A stretch of DNA of 64,000 nt from Hydrogenophaga aromaticivorans. GTDB taxonomy: Bacteria > Pseudomonadota > Gammaproteobacteria > Burkholderiales > Burkholderiaceae_C. Below, piece after piece: positions 52,468-63,440 of the stretch (position 1 is its first letter; each line of letters opens with the position of its first letter). A model generated the notes under the pieces. The model ran no database searches and was not told where the DNA came from. It worked only from the letters and a program-made list of their open reading frames with translations. The stretch lies in the NCBI RefSeq assembly GCF_013387465.1, contig NZ_VYGV01000012.1, forward strand, positions 124,001-188,000, in the 5' to 3' direction. A program made the translations under genes and the position numbers.

Positions 52468-54057
52468 TCACCGTTCAGCGATGTAGTGCGACATGTGCGC
52501 ACTCTCGCCGGGCGCCAGGAACTCGCGCACCTCGGCTTCGAGCGCGTGGTCGGCCACGGTGGCGCGGGCGCGCTGGTGCAGGTAGTCGGCCCACGAGGTG
52601 ACGATGAACCGTTCGACATAGCGCGAGGGTTCGCCCAGGTCCCGGTAGATGCGCCAGAAGGTGGCGCCGTCGCGTCGGCGCGGCGCCTTCATGCGGCTGA
52701 TGGTGTCGAGGAAGGCCTTGTCTTCCCCCGCGCGGATGCGGTAACCCACTTCCACCGCCACCGGGCCGGCCTCTGGGCTGGGTTCGTCGTTCACAAACAG
52801 CTCGTCCCACGGGGTGCCCTGGGTCACCTCGTGCGCCTCGCCCACGCGCAGCGGGAACGGGCGCGCCAGCAGCAGGCCCGCGGCCATCAGGGCCCCGGCG
52901 GCCACCAGCGCCGTCGTGAGGCCGGCGATGTCGGACACCGCGCCCCAGAACGCCGAGCCGATGGCGAACGCACCGAGCGAGGCCACGATGTGCAACGCCA
53001 CCGCGCGCGAGCGCACCCAGGGCGGGGCGCTGGCCTGGGTGGCGGTGTTGAAGGTGGACATGGCCGCCATCCAGGCCGCGCCGCCCACCGCCATGGCGGC
53101 GTACACCAGCAGCGGCACACGCACCCAGGCGGCCAGCAGCATGACGAGGGCAAACGCCACGCAGGCCGCGGCGATGATGGCGTCGAGCCCGAAGCGGCTG
53201 CGCAGGCGGCCGATCACCAGGCCCGAGGCCACCGCGCCGGTGCCCATGCAACCCATCAGCAGGCCGAAGCCCTGCGCGCCGGTGCCGAGCTGGCGCTGTG
53301 CGATCACCGGCAGCAGCGCCCACAGCGCCGAGCCGGCCGCGCTGTACGCCATCACGCGCACCAGCTGCGCCAGGATGATGCGCGAGTGCCAGGCGAAACG
53401 CAGGCCGCTCAGCGTGCCGCCCCAGAGGCGTTCGGCCGGCAGGCGCGAGGGCGGGTGCGCCTTCGGGGGCCAGCGGCGGATCGACTCCCACATCACGCCT
53501 GTGGTGAACACCGTGACCACAAACACCCAGCCCGCGCCCATCCAGGCGAACAGCAGGCCAGCCAGCGTGGGGCCGATCGCGCGCGCCGCGTTGTAGGCGA
53601 TGCCGATGGCCGTGATCGCCTGTGGCCATTCGTCGCGCGGCACCGGGTCGATCACCGACGAGTTCCAGGCCGGGGTCAGTACGGCCGTGCAGCAGCCGCA
53701 CACGAAGACCAGGAACAGCACCGACGCCGGCCCGCCCCAGCCGCCGAGCACCAGCCCGGCCAGCAGCACGCAGGCGACCACCTGCGCGATCAGCGCGCCC
53801 GAGATCAGGCGCCGGCGGTCGGTGGTGTCGGCCAGCACGCCCGCGGGCAGCGCCAGCAGGAACATCGGCAGGAAGACCGCCGTCTGCACCAGCGCGGCGA
53901 GGAAGGACGAACCGGTCAGCTCGACCATGAGCCAGGCCGCCGCCATGGTCTGCATGCCTGCGCCAATGAAGAAGACGGCGCCGCAAAGCCACAGCCCGCG
54001 GAAAGCGGGCTGTCGCAGGGGACTCCAGATGGAGTGGGAGGGGGTCATCGGGCCCAT
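52468..54057 (-). CDS. MFS transporter of the EntS/DUF894 type with C-terminal domain
   Basis: A 529-residue membrane protein with about 12 helices (FRGLWLCGAVFFIGAGMQTM, LPAGVLADTTDRRRLI, GGWGGPASVLFLVFVCGC). The last 110 residues (EVGYRIRAGEDKAFLDTISR, DGATFWRIYRDL) form a soluble ferredoxin-like/monooxygenase-like domain seen in this subfamily. Start could be ATG at 54057 or 54048. It follows the deaminase gene by 14 bases and is probably co-transcribed; export or import of a purine-related compound is an inference. Confidence 0.85.
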   Translation of the reverse strand: MGPMTPSHSIWSPLRQPAFRGLWLCGAVFFIGAGMQTMAAAWLMVELTGSSFLAALVQTAVFLPMFLLALPAGVLADTTDRRRLISGALIAQVVACVLLAGLVLGGWGGPASVLFLVFVCGCCTAVLTPAWNSSVIDPVPRDEWPQAITAIGIAYNAARAIGPTLAGLLFAWMGAGWVFVVTVFTTGVMWESIRRWPPKAHPPSRLPAERLWGGTLSGLRFAWHSRIILAQLVRVMAYSAAGSALWALLPVIAQRQLGTGAQGFGLLMGCMGTGAVASGLVIGRLRSRFGLDAIIAAACVAFALVMLLAAWVRVPLLVYAAMAVGGAAWMAAMSTFNTATQASAPPWVRSRAVALHIVASLGAFAIGSAFWGAVSDIAGLTTALVAAGALMAAGLLLARPFPLRVGEAHEVTQGTPWDELFVNDEPSPEAGPVAVEVGYRIRAGEDKAFLDTISRMKAPRRRDGATFWRIYRDLGEPSRYVERFIVTSWADYLHQRARATVADHALEAEVREFLAPGESAHMSHYIAER

Positions 54058-54071
54058 TGTCCCGCAGGGAC

Positions 54072-55526
54072 TCAGGCTTCGCGCGCCGAGTCGGCCAATA
54101 CCCTGGCCAGCCGGTTGTGCCGCTCCACCAGCGGCCCCAGGTCCACGGTGGTGAGCTGGCCTTCGCGAACCACCACGCGGCCATTGACCACGGTGTAAGC
54201 GGCCTGTGGGCTGGCGCAGAGCAGCAGGCTGGCCACCGGGTCGTGCACCGCGCCGCCGGCAAAGCCCAGCGCGCCCAGATCGAACAGGGCGAAGTCGGCA
54301 CACATGCCCACCGCGAGGTGGCCGATGTCCTGGCGGCCCAGCACCTGGGCACCGCCGCGGGTGGCGATGTGCAGCGCGTCGCGCGCCGTCATCTCGGCCG
54401 GGCCGAGGTCGCAGCCGAAGAATGTTCGGCCATCGCGGGTTTCGGGCGGCATCAGCGCGCGGCCCACGCGCGCCAGCAGCAGGGCCTGGCGCGCTTCGTT
54501 CACCATGTGAGCCGCGTCGTTGCTGGCGCTGCCGTCCACGCCCAGGCCCACGGGCACGCCCGCGTTCAGCATGCGGCGGATGGGCGCAATGCCGGAGCTG
54601 AGACGCATGTTGCTGCAGGGGCAGTGCGCCACGCCGGTGCGGCTGGCGGCAAAGAGCGAAATGCCTTCGTCGTCCAGCTTCACGCAGTGCGCGTGCCACA
54701 CGTCGTCGCCCAGCCAGCCCAGTTCCTGCGCGTACTGCGCCGGGGTCTTGTTGAACTTCTCGCGGCTGTAGGCAATGTCGTGGTCGTTTTCGGCCAGGTG
54801 GGTGTGCAGGCGCACGCCCTGGCCCTTGAAGCTGCGCGCGAGTTCGGCGCTCTGGCGCATCAGGTCGGGGCTCACCGAAAACGGCGAACACGGCGCGAGC
54901 GCGACCTGCACCATGGCGCCTCGCGCGGCGTTGTGCCAGGTTTCGATCAGGCGCTGGCTGTCTTTCAGGATCGCGTCTTCCTTCTCCACCACGCGGTCGG
55001 GTGGCAGCCCGCCTTGCGATTGCCCCACGCTCATGCTGCCGCGCGTGGCCAGGAAGCGCATGCCGATCTGCTGTGCCGCTTCGATGCTGTCTTCGAGTTG
55101 CACGCCATTGGGGTAGATGTAGAGGTGGTCGCTGCTGGTGGTGCAGCCGCTGAGCAGGAGTTCGGCCATCGCCACCTGGGTCGAGACCTGCACCATCTCG
55201 GGCGTGAGCCCGGCCCAGATCGGGTAGAGCCCGCGCAGCCAGCTGAAGAGCTCGGCGTCCTGCACACCGGGTATGGCCCGTGTGAGGCTCTGGTACATGT
55301 GGTGGTGCGTGTTCACGAGGCCGGGCGTGACAAGGTGACCACGGGCGTCGATGGTCTCACCGGCCGATTCCAGCAGCGCGCGTGGCAGCTCGGTGGTCGG
55401 ACCGATCCATTCGATCACGTTGTCGCTCACGAACAGCGATGCGTCTTTCAGCTCGCGGCCTTGTGATGGGTCGGCGTGGTCGAAGGTGGCGATGCAGGTG
55501 GCGTTGTGGATCAGCAGGGTGTTCAT
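54072..55526 (-). CDS. 8-oxoguanine deaminase-like amidohydrolase
   Basis: A 484-residue metal-dependent amidohydrolase. NTHHHMYQSLTRAIPG holds the HxH-type metal pair, HTHLAENDHDI and HAHCVKLDD the further histidines, and LGVDGSASND the catalytic Asp. This pattern and length match 8-oxoguanine deaminases (and the related isoxanthopterin and triazine hydrolases). It gives urate from 8-oxoguanine, which feeds the PuuD route. Genes run LysR, this gene, MFS on the minus strand with 1- and 14-base gaps. Confidence 0.85.
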   Translation of the reverse strand: MNTLLIHNATCIATFDHADPSQGRELKDASLFVSDNVIEWIGPTTELPRALLESAGETIDARGHLVTPGLVNTHHHMYQSLTRAIPGVQDAELFSWLRGLYPIWAGLTPEMVQVSTQVAMAELLLSGCTTSSDHLYIYPNGVQLEDSIEAAQQIGMRFLATRGSMSVGQSQGGLPPDRVVEKEDAILKDSQRLIETWHNAARGAMVQVALAPCSPFSVSPDLMRQSAELARSFKGQGVRLHTHLAENDHDIAYSREKFNKTPAQYAQELGWLGDDVWHAHCVKLDDEGISLFAASRTGVAHCPCSNMRLSSGIAPIRRMLNAGVPVGLGVDGSASNDAAHMVNEARQALLLARVGRALMPPETRDGRTFFGCDLGPAEMTARDALHIATRGGAQVLGRQDIGHLAVGMCADFALFDLGALGFAGGAVHDPVASLLLCASPQAAYTVVNGRVVVREGQLTTVDLGPLVERHNRLARVLADSAREA

Positions 55527-55527
55527 G

Positions 55528-56433
55528 TCATTTCAGCCAGTAACCGGGCCTTGAATAGATCTTCTTAAGGTGGTCGATGAAAAACCGCACCTTGGCCGGC
55601 AGGTGCCTTTGCTGCGGGTACACGGCCAGGATGTCGTAGGCGGGCAGGGCGTAGTCGTCGAGCACGGTCACCAGCTCACCACGCTGCAGCTGCGCCTGTA
55701 TCTCCCAGGTGCTGCGCCAGCCCAGGCCCATGCCTTCGCTCACCCAGCGATGCAGCAGCTCGCCGTCGTTGCAATCCAGGTTGCCGTCCACGCGCACTGT
55801 CACCGTCTTGCCGCCGTCCTGGAAATACCAGCCGCGTTGCTGACCCCCTTGCAAGTTGAAGGCCAGGCAGTTGTGGGTCTTCAGGTCGTCCAGCGTCTGC
55901 GGTTTGCCGTGCTTGCGGAAGTAGGCCGGTGTGCCGCAGACCACGCGCTGGTTGGTGGCGAGCTTGATCGCCACGAAGTTCGGGTCGATCACGCCGCCGA
56001 TGCGCAGGCCCAGGTCGTAGCCGTCCCGCACCAGATCGACCACGCGGTCGGTCAGGTTGAATGAGAGCTTCACCGCCGGATTGGCCTTCAGGAACGCCGC
56101 CGCGTGCGGCGCCACGTGCAGCCGCCCGAAGGCCGCCGGGGCCGAGACGATCAGGTGACCGCTGGCGCTGTGTTTCTGGGCCGACACGGTGGCCTCGGCC
56201 TGCGCCCACTGCGCCAGCAGCGCGCGGCATTCGTCGAGGAAGCTCGCGCCCTGTTCGGTCAGCGCCAGCCGCCGCGTGGAGCGGTGGATCAATTGCGTGC
56301 CCAGGCGCTTCTCCAGCGCGTCGATGCGCCGCCCCATCATCACCGGGGTGATGCCCGCGTGCAGCGCGGCTGCGGCCAGGCTGCCGTGTTCCATCACCTG
56401 CACGAAGGCTTCGATCTCTTTGTAGCGGTCCAT
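55528..56433 (-). CDS. LysR-family transcriptional regulator
   Basis: A 301-residue regulator with N-terminal winged helix-turn-helix ([40 protein letters not shown]) and a substrate-binding effector domain. It heads the run with the deaminase and MFS genes and is divergent from gcl. A 25-bp near-perfect palindrome containing ATACT-GGG-AGTAT lies 20 bases before its ATG. It likely controls both sides; the ligand may be glyoxylate, oxalurate or a purine product (inference). Confidence 0.93.
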   Translation of the reverse strand: MDRYKEIEAFVQVMEHGSLAAAALHAGITPVMMGRRIDALEKRLGTQLIHRSTRRLALTEQGASFLDECRALLAQWAQAEATVSAQKHSASGHLIVSAPAAFGRLHVAPHAAAFLKANPAVKLSFNLTDRVVDLVRDGYDLGLRIGGVIDPNFVAIKLATNQRVVCGTPAYFRKHGKPQTLDDLKTHNCLAFNLQGGQQRGWYFQDGGKTVTVRVDGNLDCNDGELLHRWVSEGMGLGWRSTWEIQAQLQRGELVTVLDDYALPAYDILAVYPQQRHLPAKVRFFIDHLKKIYSRPGYWLK

Positions 56434-56452
56434 GGCGGCATGTTATCCGGGA

Positions 56453-56477
56453 GATTCCATACTGGGAGTATCGAATC
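56453..56477. promoter_or_regulatory. LysR-type operator between the regulator gene and gcl
   Basis: Arms GATTCCATACT and AGTATCGAATC around GGG, a 25-bp palindrome with one mismatched pair. The ATAC-N5-GTAT core is typical for LysR sites. It sits in the 125-base divergent promoter. Confidence 0.8.
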
Positions 56478-56558
56478 AAATTACCTCCAGTGGCATTCTC
56501 AAAACGGACTGGGCTCCCTAGCATCGGCTGCAGTGATTCAACCCAACCGGAGACAGAC

Positions 56559-58349
<1,791 letters not shown>

Positions 58350-58428
58350 CACCCCCGCCGCGCTGCGCGCGACCCCCTCAAGGGGGCGACACTGGTCGTC
58401 CGGCAAAGCCGGCCCGTCGGTGTCTCTC
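58350..58428 (-). repeat. dispersed repeat, copy 12
   Basis: CACCCCCGCCGCGCTGCGCG starts at the gcl stop codon, followed by CCCCCTCAAGGGGG and CCGGCAAAGCCGG. Confidence 0.8.
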
Positions 58429-58492
58429 GACGGGATCGCCTCATGCGGTTCAGGTCTCGCTCCGGTTTCACTGATGACTGAAAGAACAGAAC

Positions 58493-59290
58493 ATGCCACG
58501 TTTCGCCGCCAACCTCTCCATGCTCTGGAACGAGCTGCCCTTCCTCGACCGCTTCGCCGCCGCATCGAAAGCGGGCTTCAAGGCGGTGGAGTTCCTGTTC
58601 CCCTACGACCATCCAGCCGAGACCATCGCCCAGCTGTTGAAGCAGCACGGGCTGGAACTTGTGCTGCACAACCTGCCCCCCGGCGACTGGGCCGCGGGCG
58701 AACGCGGCATCGCCTGCATCCCCGGGCGCGAGGACGAGTTCCGTGCCGGCGTGGTGAAGGCCGCCGAATACGCGCCTGTGATCGGCGTGCAGCGCTGGCA
58801 CTGCATGGCCGGGCTCATGCCCGCCGGCGTGAGCGAAGCGCAGGCCCGCGCCACCTGGGTGGGCAATGTGCGCTACGCCGCGGCCGAGGCGAAGAAGCTC
58901 GGCATCCCGCTGCTGATCGAGCCCATCAACACCTTCGACATGCCGGGCTACTTCGTCAACCGCCCGCGCCAGGCCATCGCGCTGATGGATGAGGTTGGCG
59001 CCGACAACGTGTTCCTGCAGTACGACATCTACCACGCGCAGCGCATGGAAGGCGAGCTGTGCAACACCATCCAGGACCTGTTGCCGCGCATTGCCCACAT
59101 GCAGCTGGCCGATACGCCCGGCCGCCACGAACCGGGCACCGGCGAGATCAACTACCGCTTCCTGTTTCACTGCGTCGACGCCCTGGGCTATCGCGGCTGG
59201 ATCGGCTGCGAATACAAACCCAAGGACTCATCGCCCGGCGGCACCGATCGGGGCCTGGGCTGGATGACCTGCCACGACGCGGCTGTCTGA
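58493..59290 (+). CDS. hyi: hydroxypyruvate isomerase
   Basis: A 265-residue TIM-barrel enzyme that interconverts hydroxypyruvate and tartronate semialdehyde. It starts MPRFAANLSMLWNELPFLDR, typical of Hyi, and has the catalytic Glu regions in LIEPINTFDMPGYF and YDIYHAQRMEG. The final GCEYKPKDSSPGGTD is the family signature. It lies between gcl and glxR. Confidence 0.96.
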   Translation: MPRFAANLSMLWNELPFLDRFAAASKAGFKAVEFLFPYDHPAETIAQLLKQHGLELVLHNLPPGDWAAGERGIACIPGREDEFRAGVVKAAEYAPVIGVQRWHCMAGLMPAGVSEAQARATWVGNVRYAAAEAKKLGIPLLIEPINTFDMPGYFVNRPRQAIALMDEVGADNVFLQYDIYHAQRMEGELCNTIQDLLPRIAHMQLADTPGRHEPGTGEINYRFLFHCVDALGYRGWIGCEYKPKDSSPGGTDRGLGWMTCHDAAV

Positions 59291-59325
59291 GTCCGCGCAA
59301 AACCCCCGCACAAAGGAGACCAAGA

Positions 59326-60234
59326 ATGACCAAGAGCGGCACCCAAGTCGGCTTCATCGGCCTGGGCATCATGGGCACGCCCATGGCGCTGAACCTCATC
59401 CAGGCCGGGCACCAGCTGTTCGTCAGCAGCCGCAGCAAGGTCCCCGCCGAGCTGGCCGAGCAGGGCGCGACCGTCTGCACCAACGCCACCGAGGTGGCCA
59501 AGCGGGCCGACATCATCATCACCATGGTGCCCGACACGCCACACGTGGAAGACGTGCTGTTCGGCGAGAACGGCGTGGCCAAGGGACTCAGCGCGGGCAA
59601 GACCGTGGTGGACATGAGTTCCATCAGCCCCATGGCCACCAAACAGTTCGCGCAGCAGATCAACGCCCTGGGCTGCGACTACCTGGACGCACCGGTCAGC
59701 GGTGGCGAGGTGGGCGCCAAGGCCGGCAGCTTGACCATCATGGTCGGCGGGCCAGAGGCAGCGTTTGAGCGCGTCAGGCCGCTGTTCGAAGCCATGGGCA
59801 AGAACATCACGCTGGTGGGCGGCAACGGCGACGGCCAGACCACCAAGGTCGCCAACCAGATCATCGTGGCGCTCAACATCGAGGCCGTGGCCGAAGCCCT
59901 GCTGTTCGCCAGCAAGGCGGGCGCCGACCCGGCCAAGGTGCGCCAGGCGCTGATGGGCGGCTTCGCGGCCAGCCGCATCCTGGAGGTGCACGGCGAGCGC
60001 ATGGTCAAGCGCACGTTCAACCCGGGCTTTCGCATCGAGCTGCACCAGAAGGACCTGAACCTCGCGCTGCAGGGCGCGAAGGAGCTGGGCGTGAGCCTGC
60101 CGAACACGGCCAGCGCGGCCCAGCTGATGCAGAGTTGTGCGGCGCACGGTTGGGCGGGGCTGGACCATTCGGCGTTGTGCCGCTCGCTCGAACTCATGGC
60201 CAACCACCCGATCGCGCCCACCCCCGCCGCCTGA
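59326..60234 (+). CDS. glxR: 2-hydroxy-3-oxopropionate (tartronate semialdehyde) reductase
   Basis: A 302-residue beta-hydroxyacid dehydrogenase that reduces tartronate semialdehyde to glycerate. GFIGLGIMGTPMALNL is the NAD(P)-binding motif, DAPVSGGEVGAKAG the substrate site and KVANQIIV contains the catalytic lysine. The ATG at 59326 has an AGGAGA site ten bases upstream. Confidence 0.97.
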   Translation: MTKSGTQVGFIGLGIMGTPMALNLIQAGHQLFVSSRSKVPAELAEQGATVCTNATEVAKRADIIITMVPDTPHVEDVLFGENGVAKGLSAGKTVVDMSSISPMATKQFAQQINALGCDYLDAPVSGGEVGAKAGSLTIMVGGPEAAFERVRPLFEAMGKNITLVGGNGDGQTTKVANQIIVALNIEAVAEALLFASKAGADPAKVRQALMGGFAASRILEVHGERMVKRTFNPGFRIELHQKDLNLALQGAKELGVSLPNTASAAQLMQSCAAHGWAGLDHSALCRSLELMANHPIAPTPAA

Positions 60235-60245
60235 AGCGCCTTCGC

Positions 60246-60364
60246 TCCCTCCCCCGCTGGGGAAGGGCAGGGGTGGGGCCACGAGCGCCACCGTTTCGCT
60301 TCGACCGGTAGGATGGGCTGGCGGAGAGTCCCCATCCCCGCCTTCCCCCAGCGGTGGAAGGGGC
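60246..60364. repeat. long inverted repeat of the CCCTCCCCCGCTGGGGAAGGG type
   Basis: An unrelated repeat kind: TCCCCCGCTGGGGAAGGG on the left and CCTTCCCCCAGCGGTGGAAG on the right, with further GGGGTGGGG/CCCCATCCCC arms inside, giving a long imperfect stem. It fills the gap between glxR and the glycerate kinase gene and probably acts as terminator. Confidence 0.6.
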
Positions 60365-60432
60365 AAGGCTCCCCAACGCCTACGTAACAACACGGCAGCC
60401 AGGCGCCGGTCATTTCTCTACACTTCCCGTCC

Positions 60433-61764
60433 ATGACCGAAGCCACACCCCCCACCGTCCCCAGCCTGGCCAACCCCAGCGCCCTGCTGCGCCACCTGTA
60501 CGACGTGGCGGTGCAGCGCGCCCTGCCGCTGCACAACACCGCCGCCCAGCTGCCGCCGCCGCCCAAGGGCCGCACCCTGGTGCTCGGCGCCGGCAAGGCC
60601 GGTGGCGCGATGGCGCAGGCGGTCGAAGGGCTGTGGCCCGCCGACGCCCCGCTGTCGGGCCTGGTGGTCACGCGCTACCACCACGTCCCCCCGCGCCCCG
60701 AAGGTCTGCCGCAACGCATCGAGGTGGTCGAAGCCTCGCACCCCGTTCCCGATGCCGCCGGGTTGGAAGCCGCTCAGCGCATCCTGAAACTCAGCGAGGG
60801 CCTGACCGCCGACGACCTCGTGTTGTGCCTGATCTCGGGCGGCGGTTCGTCGCTGCTCACGCTCCCCTGCGAAGGCCTCACACTCAGAGACAAGCAGCGC
60901 ATCAACCGCCAGCTGCTGGAGAGCGGCGCGCACATCGGCGAGATGAACACCGTGCGCAAGCACCTGTCCGCCATCAAGGGCGGGCGCCTCGCGGCGGCCT
61001 GCGCGCCGGCGCGCGTGGTTACGCTCACCATCAGCGACGTGCCGGGTGACGACGTGAGCGTGATCGCCAGCGGCCCCACCGTGGCCGACGCGTCCACCTG
61101 CGCCGAGGCGCTGGACATCCTGCGCCGCTACGCCATCGAGGTGCCGCCCGCCGTGCGCGCGCAGCTGGAAAGCGGCGCGCTGGAAACGCCCAAACCCGGC
61201 GACCCGCGGCTGGCCGGCATTCAAACCCACCTGATCGCCACGCCCCAACAAAGCCTGGACGCCGCTGCAGATGCGGCCCGCGCCTTGGGCCTGAACGTGG
61301 TCGTGCTCAGCGACGAGATCGAAGGCGAGTCGCGCGAAGTCGGCAAGGTGCACGCCGCGCTCGCGCGCTCCACGGCGCTCGGCCGCAGCAGCTTCGCCAA
61401 ACCCTGCGTCATCCTCAGCGGCGGCGAAACCACCGTCACGGTGCGCCCGCGCGCCGAAGGCCAGAAGAAAGGCCGCGGTGGCCGGGCCGGCGAGTTCTGT
61501 CTGGGTCTGGCCCAGGCGCTGGGCGGGCAGGCCGGTGTGTGGGCGCTTGCGGCCGACACCGACGGCATCGACGGCGTGGAAGACAACGCCGGCGCGCTGG
61601 TCACGCCCGACACCCTGGCCCGCGCCGCCGCGCTGGGCCTGAAGATCACGGACCACCTGGCCCGCAACGACGCCTACGGCTATTTCGAGCCGCTCGGCGA
61701 TCTGGTCATCACCGGCCCCACGCACACCAACGTGAACGATTTCCGCGCCGTGCTGGTGGTCTGA
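60433..61764 (+). CDS. ttuD: glycerate 2-kinase (MOFRL family)
   Basis: A 443-residue ATP-dependent kinase that converts glycerate to 2-phosphoglycerate, the last step from glyoxylate to glycolysis. GRTLVLGAGKAGGAMAQA and CLISGGGSSLLTLP are in the N-terminal domain, and the MOFRL domain is at the end (ILSGGETTVTV, GRGGRAGEFCLGLAQAL). The usual product name is GckA or TtuD; hydroxypyruvate reductase was an older annotation for this family. A TACACT box eight bases before the ATG suggests a nearly leaderless transcript. Confidence 0.93.
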   Translation: MTEATPPTVPSLANPSALLRHLYDVAVQRALPLHNTAAQLPPPPKGRTLVLGAGKAGGAMAQAVEGLWPADAPLSGLVVTRYHHVPPRPEGLPQRIEVVEASHPVPDAAGLEAAQRILKLSEGLTADDLVLCLISGGGSSLLTLPCEGLTLRDKQRINRQLLESGAHIGEMNTVRKHLSAIKGGRLAAACAPARVVTLTISDVPGDDVSVIASGPTVADASTCAEALDILRRYAIEVPPAVRAQLESGALETPKPGDPRLAGIQTHLIATPQQSLDAAADAARALGLNVVVLSDEIEGESREVGKVHAALARSTALGRSSFAKPCVILSGGETTVTVRPRAEGQKKGRGGRAGEFCLGLAQALGGQAGVWALAADTDGIDGVEDNAGALVTPDTLARAAALGLKITDHLARNDAYGYFEPLGDLVITGPTHTNVNDFRAVLVV

Positions 61765-61784
61765 GGGGCATGTCGGCGTGCACG

Positions 61785-61817
61785 TTTGTGCATGAAAAGT
61801 TTCTTGTTTGTGCACGA
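61785..61817 (+). promoter_or_regulatory. direct repeats upstream of the DeoR-type gene
   Basis: TTTGTGCATGA (61785-61795) and TTTGTGCACGA (61807-61817) are 22 bp apart, two helical turns. The second copy ends one base before the TATGAT -10 box at 61818-61823, so a bound protein would block its own promoter. Confidence 0.65.
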
Positions 61818-61829
61818 TATGATGCGCGC

Positions 61830-62615
61830 ATGCACACAGACATCCCCCTTGAGCGCCGCGATCTGATCGCCCAACGCCTGGCCCAGGGCCAGCCCGTGGT
61901 GGCCGCTGCGCTGGCCACTGAATTCCAGGTGTCGGAAGACGCCATCCGGCGCGATCTGCGCGCGCTGGCCGCCGAAGGGCGCTGCCGCCGCGTCTACGGT
62001 GGCGCGCTGCCGCCCCTGCCCGGTGCGTTGCCGATGGCGGTGCGCATGGACGCCGGCCGCGAACGCAAGGCCGCGCTGGCGCGGGCGGCGGTCGCCGTCA
62101 TCGAGCCCGGCGAATTCCTCTTTCTGGACAGCGGCAGCACCAACCTGGCGCTGGCCGCCTGCCTGCCCGAGGACCATGCCCTCACCGTGGCCACCAACTC
62201 GGTGGACATCGCCGCCGCCCTGCTGCGCCGCCAGGACGTGCAGCTCATCATGGTTGGCGGCGCCGTGGACCCGCTGGTGGGCGGCTGCGTCGACGCCACC
62301 GCGGTGCTGGCCGTCGGCCAGATGAACATCCAGCGTTGCTTCCTCGGCGCCTGCGCGGTCACGGTCGAAGCCGGCATCTGCACTGTCGATGCCGGCGATG
62401 CCGCTTTCAAACGCGCCTTGCGCGCGGCCAGCCGCCGCTGTGTCGCCATGGCCACCAACGACAAGCTGGGTCTGCAGCTGCCATACCGTGTCACGCCCAT
62501 CCGCGAGATCGATCACCTCGTGGTCGAACACGACGCCGACTTCCAGACCCTCAAGGCGCTGGCGAAGCAGGGCACGCAGGTGCTCAAAGCCGCCCGCCCG
62601 GCGGCGCCGGGGTAG
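61830..62615 (+). CDS. DeoR-family transcriptional regulator
   Basis: A 261-residue regulator: N-terminal helix-turn-helix (LATEFQVSEDAIRRDLRAL with GRCRRVYGG) and a C-terminal sugar-phosphate-sensing DeoR domain (FLDSGSTNLALAACLP, NSVDIAAALL). The ATG directly follows a TATGAT box by six bases without a ribosome binding site, so it is probably leaderless. Downstream of glycerate kinase, it may sense a phosphorylated glycerate or sugar product and regulate the glyoxylate genes or itself. Confidence 0.92.
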   Translation: MHTDIPLERRDLIAQRLAQGQPVVAAALATEFQVSEDAIRRDLRALAAEGRCRRVYGGALPPLPGALPMAVRMDAGRERKAALARAAVAVIEPGEFLFLDSGSTNLALAACLPEDHALTVATNSVDIAAALLRRQDVQLIMVGGAVDPLVGGCVDATAVLAVGQMNIQRCFLGACAVTVEAGICTVDAGDAAFKRALRAASRRCVAMATNDKLGLQLPYRVTPIREIDHLVVEHDADFQTLKALAKQGTQVLKAARPAAPG

Positions 62616-62747
62616 GCCGGTGAATCGTTTCTAATAGTGGCCTGGCCGCCGGCGAAACCGCCGGACCGGCGCCAGCCCCCCGTTCGGGCCGGCAAATCCC
62701 CTGTTTTCCTCCACGCTCAGGCGCCCTGCGGGGCGCTGCGGACCGTT

Positions 62748-63440
62748 TTGCGCAGTTCTTTCTTCCACACCCCAACCACCGCCCTGGTGCGCCAGCTTGC
62801 GGGCTTTCTGCCCGCGGGGGCGGTTGCGCCCGGTGACGCGGCGCGGCAGGACGTGGCCGAGCGCCTGGGGCAGTGGCTCAACGTGGCCGACGCCATCAGC
62901 CTGAGTTCGGCGCACGCGGCCATCGCCGCCGCCGGGCGGCAGGCCGCCCGCACCCCCGGCCAGCAGGCCACCAGCGCCGAAACGCTTCAGGCCGAGCTGG
63001 AGCGCGTGCGCGCCGTGCTCAGCCAGTCCATCACCACACGCGACACGCGCCACCAGCCCGACCCGGACGACCTCGACACCGAGTTCGCCTTCTGCCTGCA
63101 GCGCTACCAGGACCAGCAGCGCCGCCTGGAGATGAGCGTGGACGCGCTGCGAGAACACGTGCGCCAGACCCTGGCCAAAGGCCCCCCCCGCCTAGCCCAG
63201 CTCGCTGCGCTCGACGCGGTGCTGGGCGAGATGCTTGGCGGGCGCGAGCAGCGCCTGTTGAACAACGTGCCTGCTTTTTTGAAGCTGCGGTTCACCGAAC
63301 TGCGCCGCCAGCCGTTGAGCGCCGAAAACAACTGGCTGGCCACCTTCAACACCGAACTGGAGCAGACCCTGCTCGCCGAGCTGGAGCACCGCCTGCAACC
63401 GGTCGCCGGAATGATCGAAGCCATTTCCCATGAGCCCTGA
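62748..63440 (+). CDS. DUF3348-family protein
   Basis: A protein of about 230 residues, start uncertain. The frame is open from a GTG at 62637, but the first 37 codons are proline/arginine-rich and look non-coding, while conservation should begin near TALVRQLAGFLP; I took the TTG at 62748. The rest is helical (ETLQAELERVRAVLSQSI, FAFCLQRYQDQQRRLE, LLNNVPAFLKLRF) and fits DUF3348, found in Burkholderiales beside a DUF802 gene. Function unknown. Its stop overlaps the next gene. Confidence 0.7.
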   Translation: MRSSFFHTPTTALVRQLAGFLPAGAVAPGDAARQDVAERLGQWLNVADAISLSSAHAAIAAAGRQAARTPGQQATSAETLQAELERVRAVLSQSITTRDTRHQPDPDDLDTEFAFCLQRYQDQQRRLEMSVDALREHVRQTLAKGPPRLAQLAALDAVLGEMLGGREQRLLNNVPAFLKLRFTELRRQPLSAENNWLATFNTELEQTLLAELEHRLQPVAGMIEAISHEP

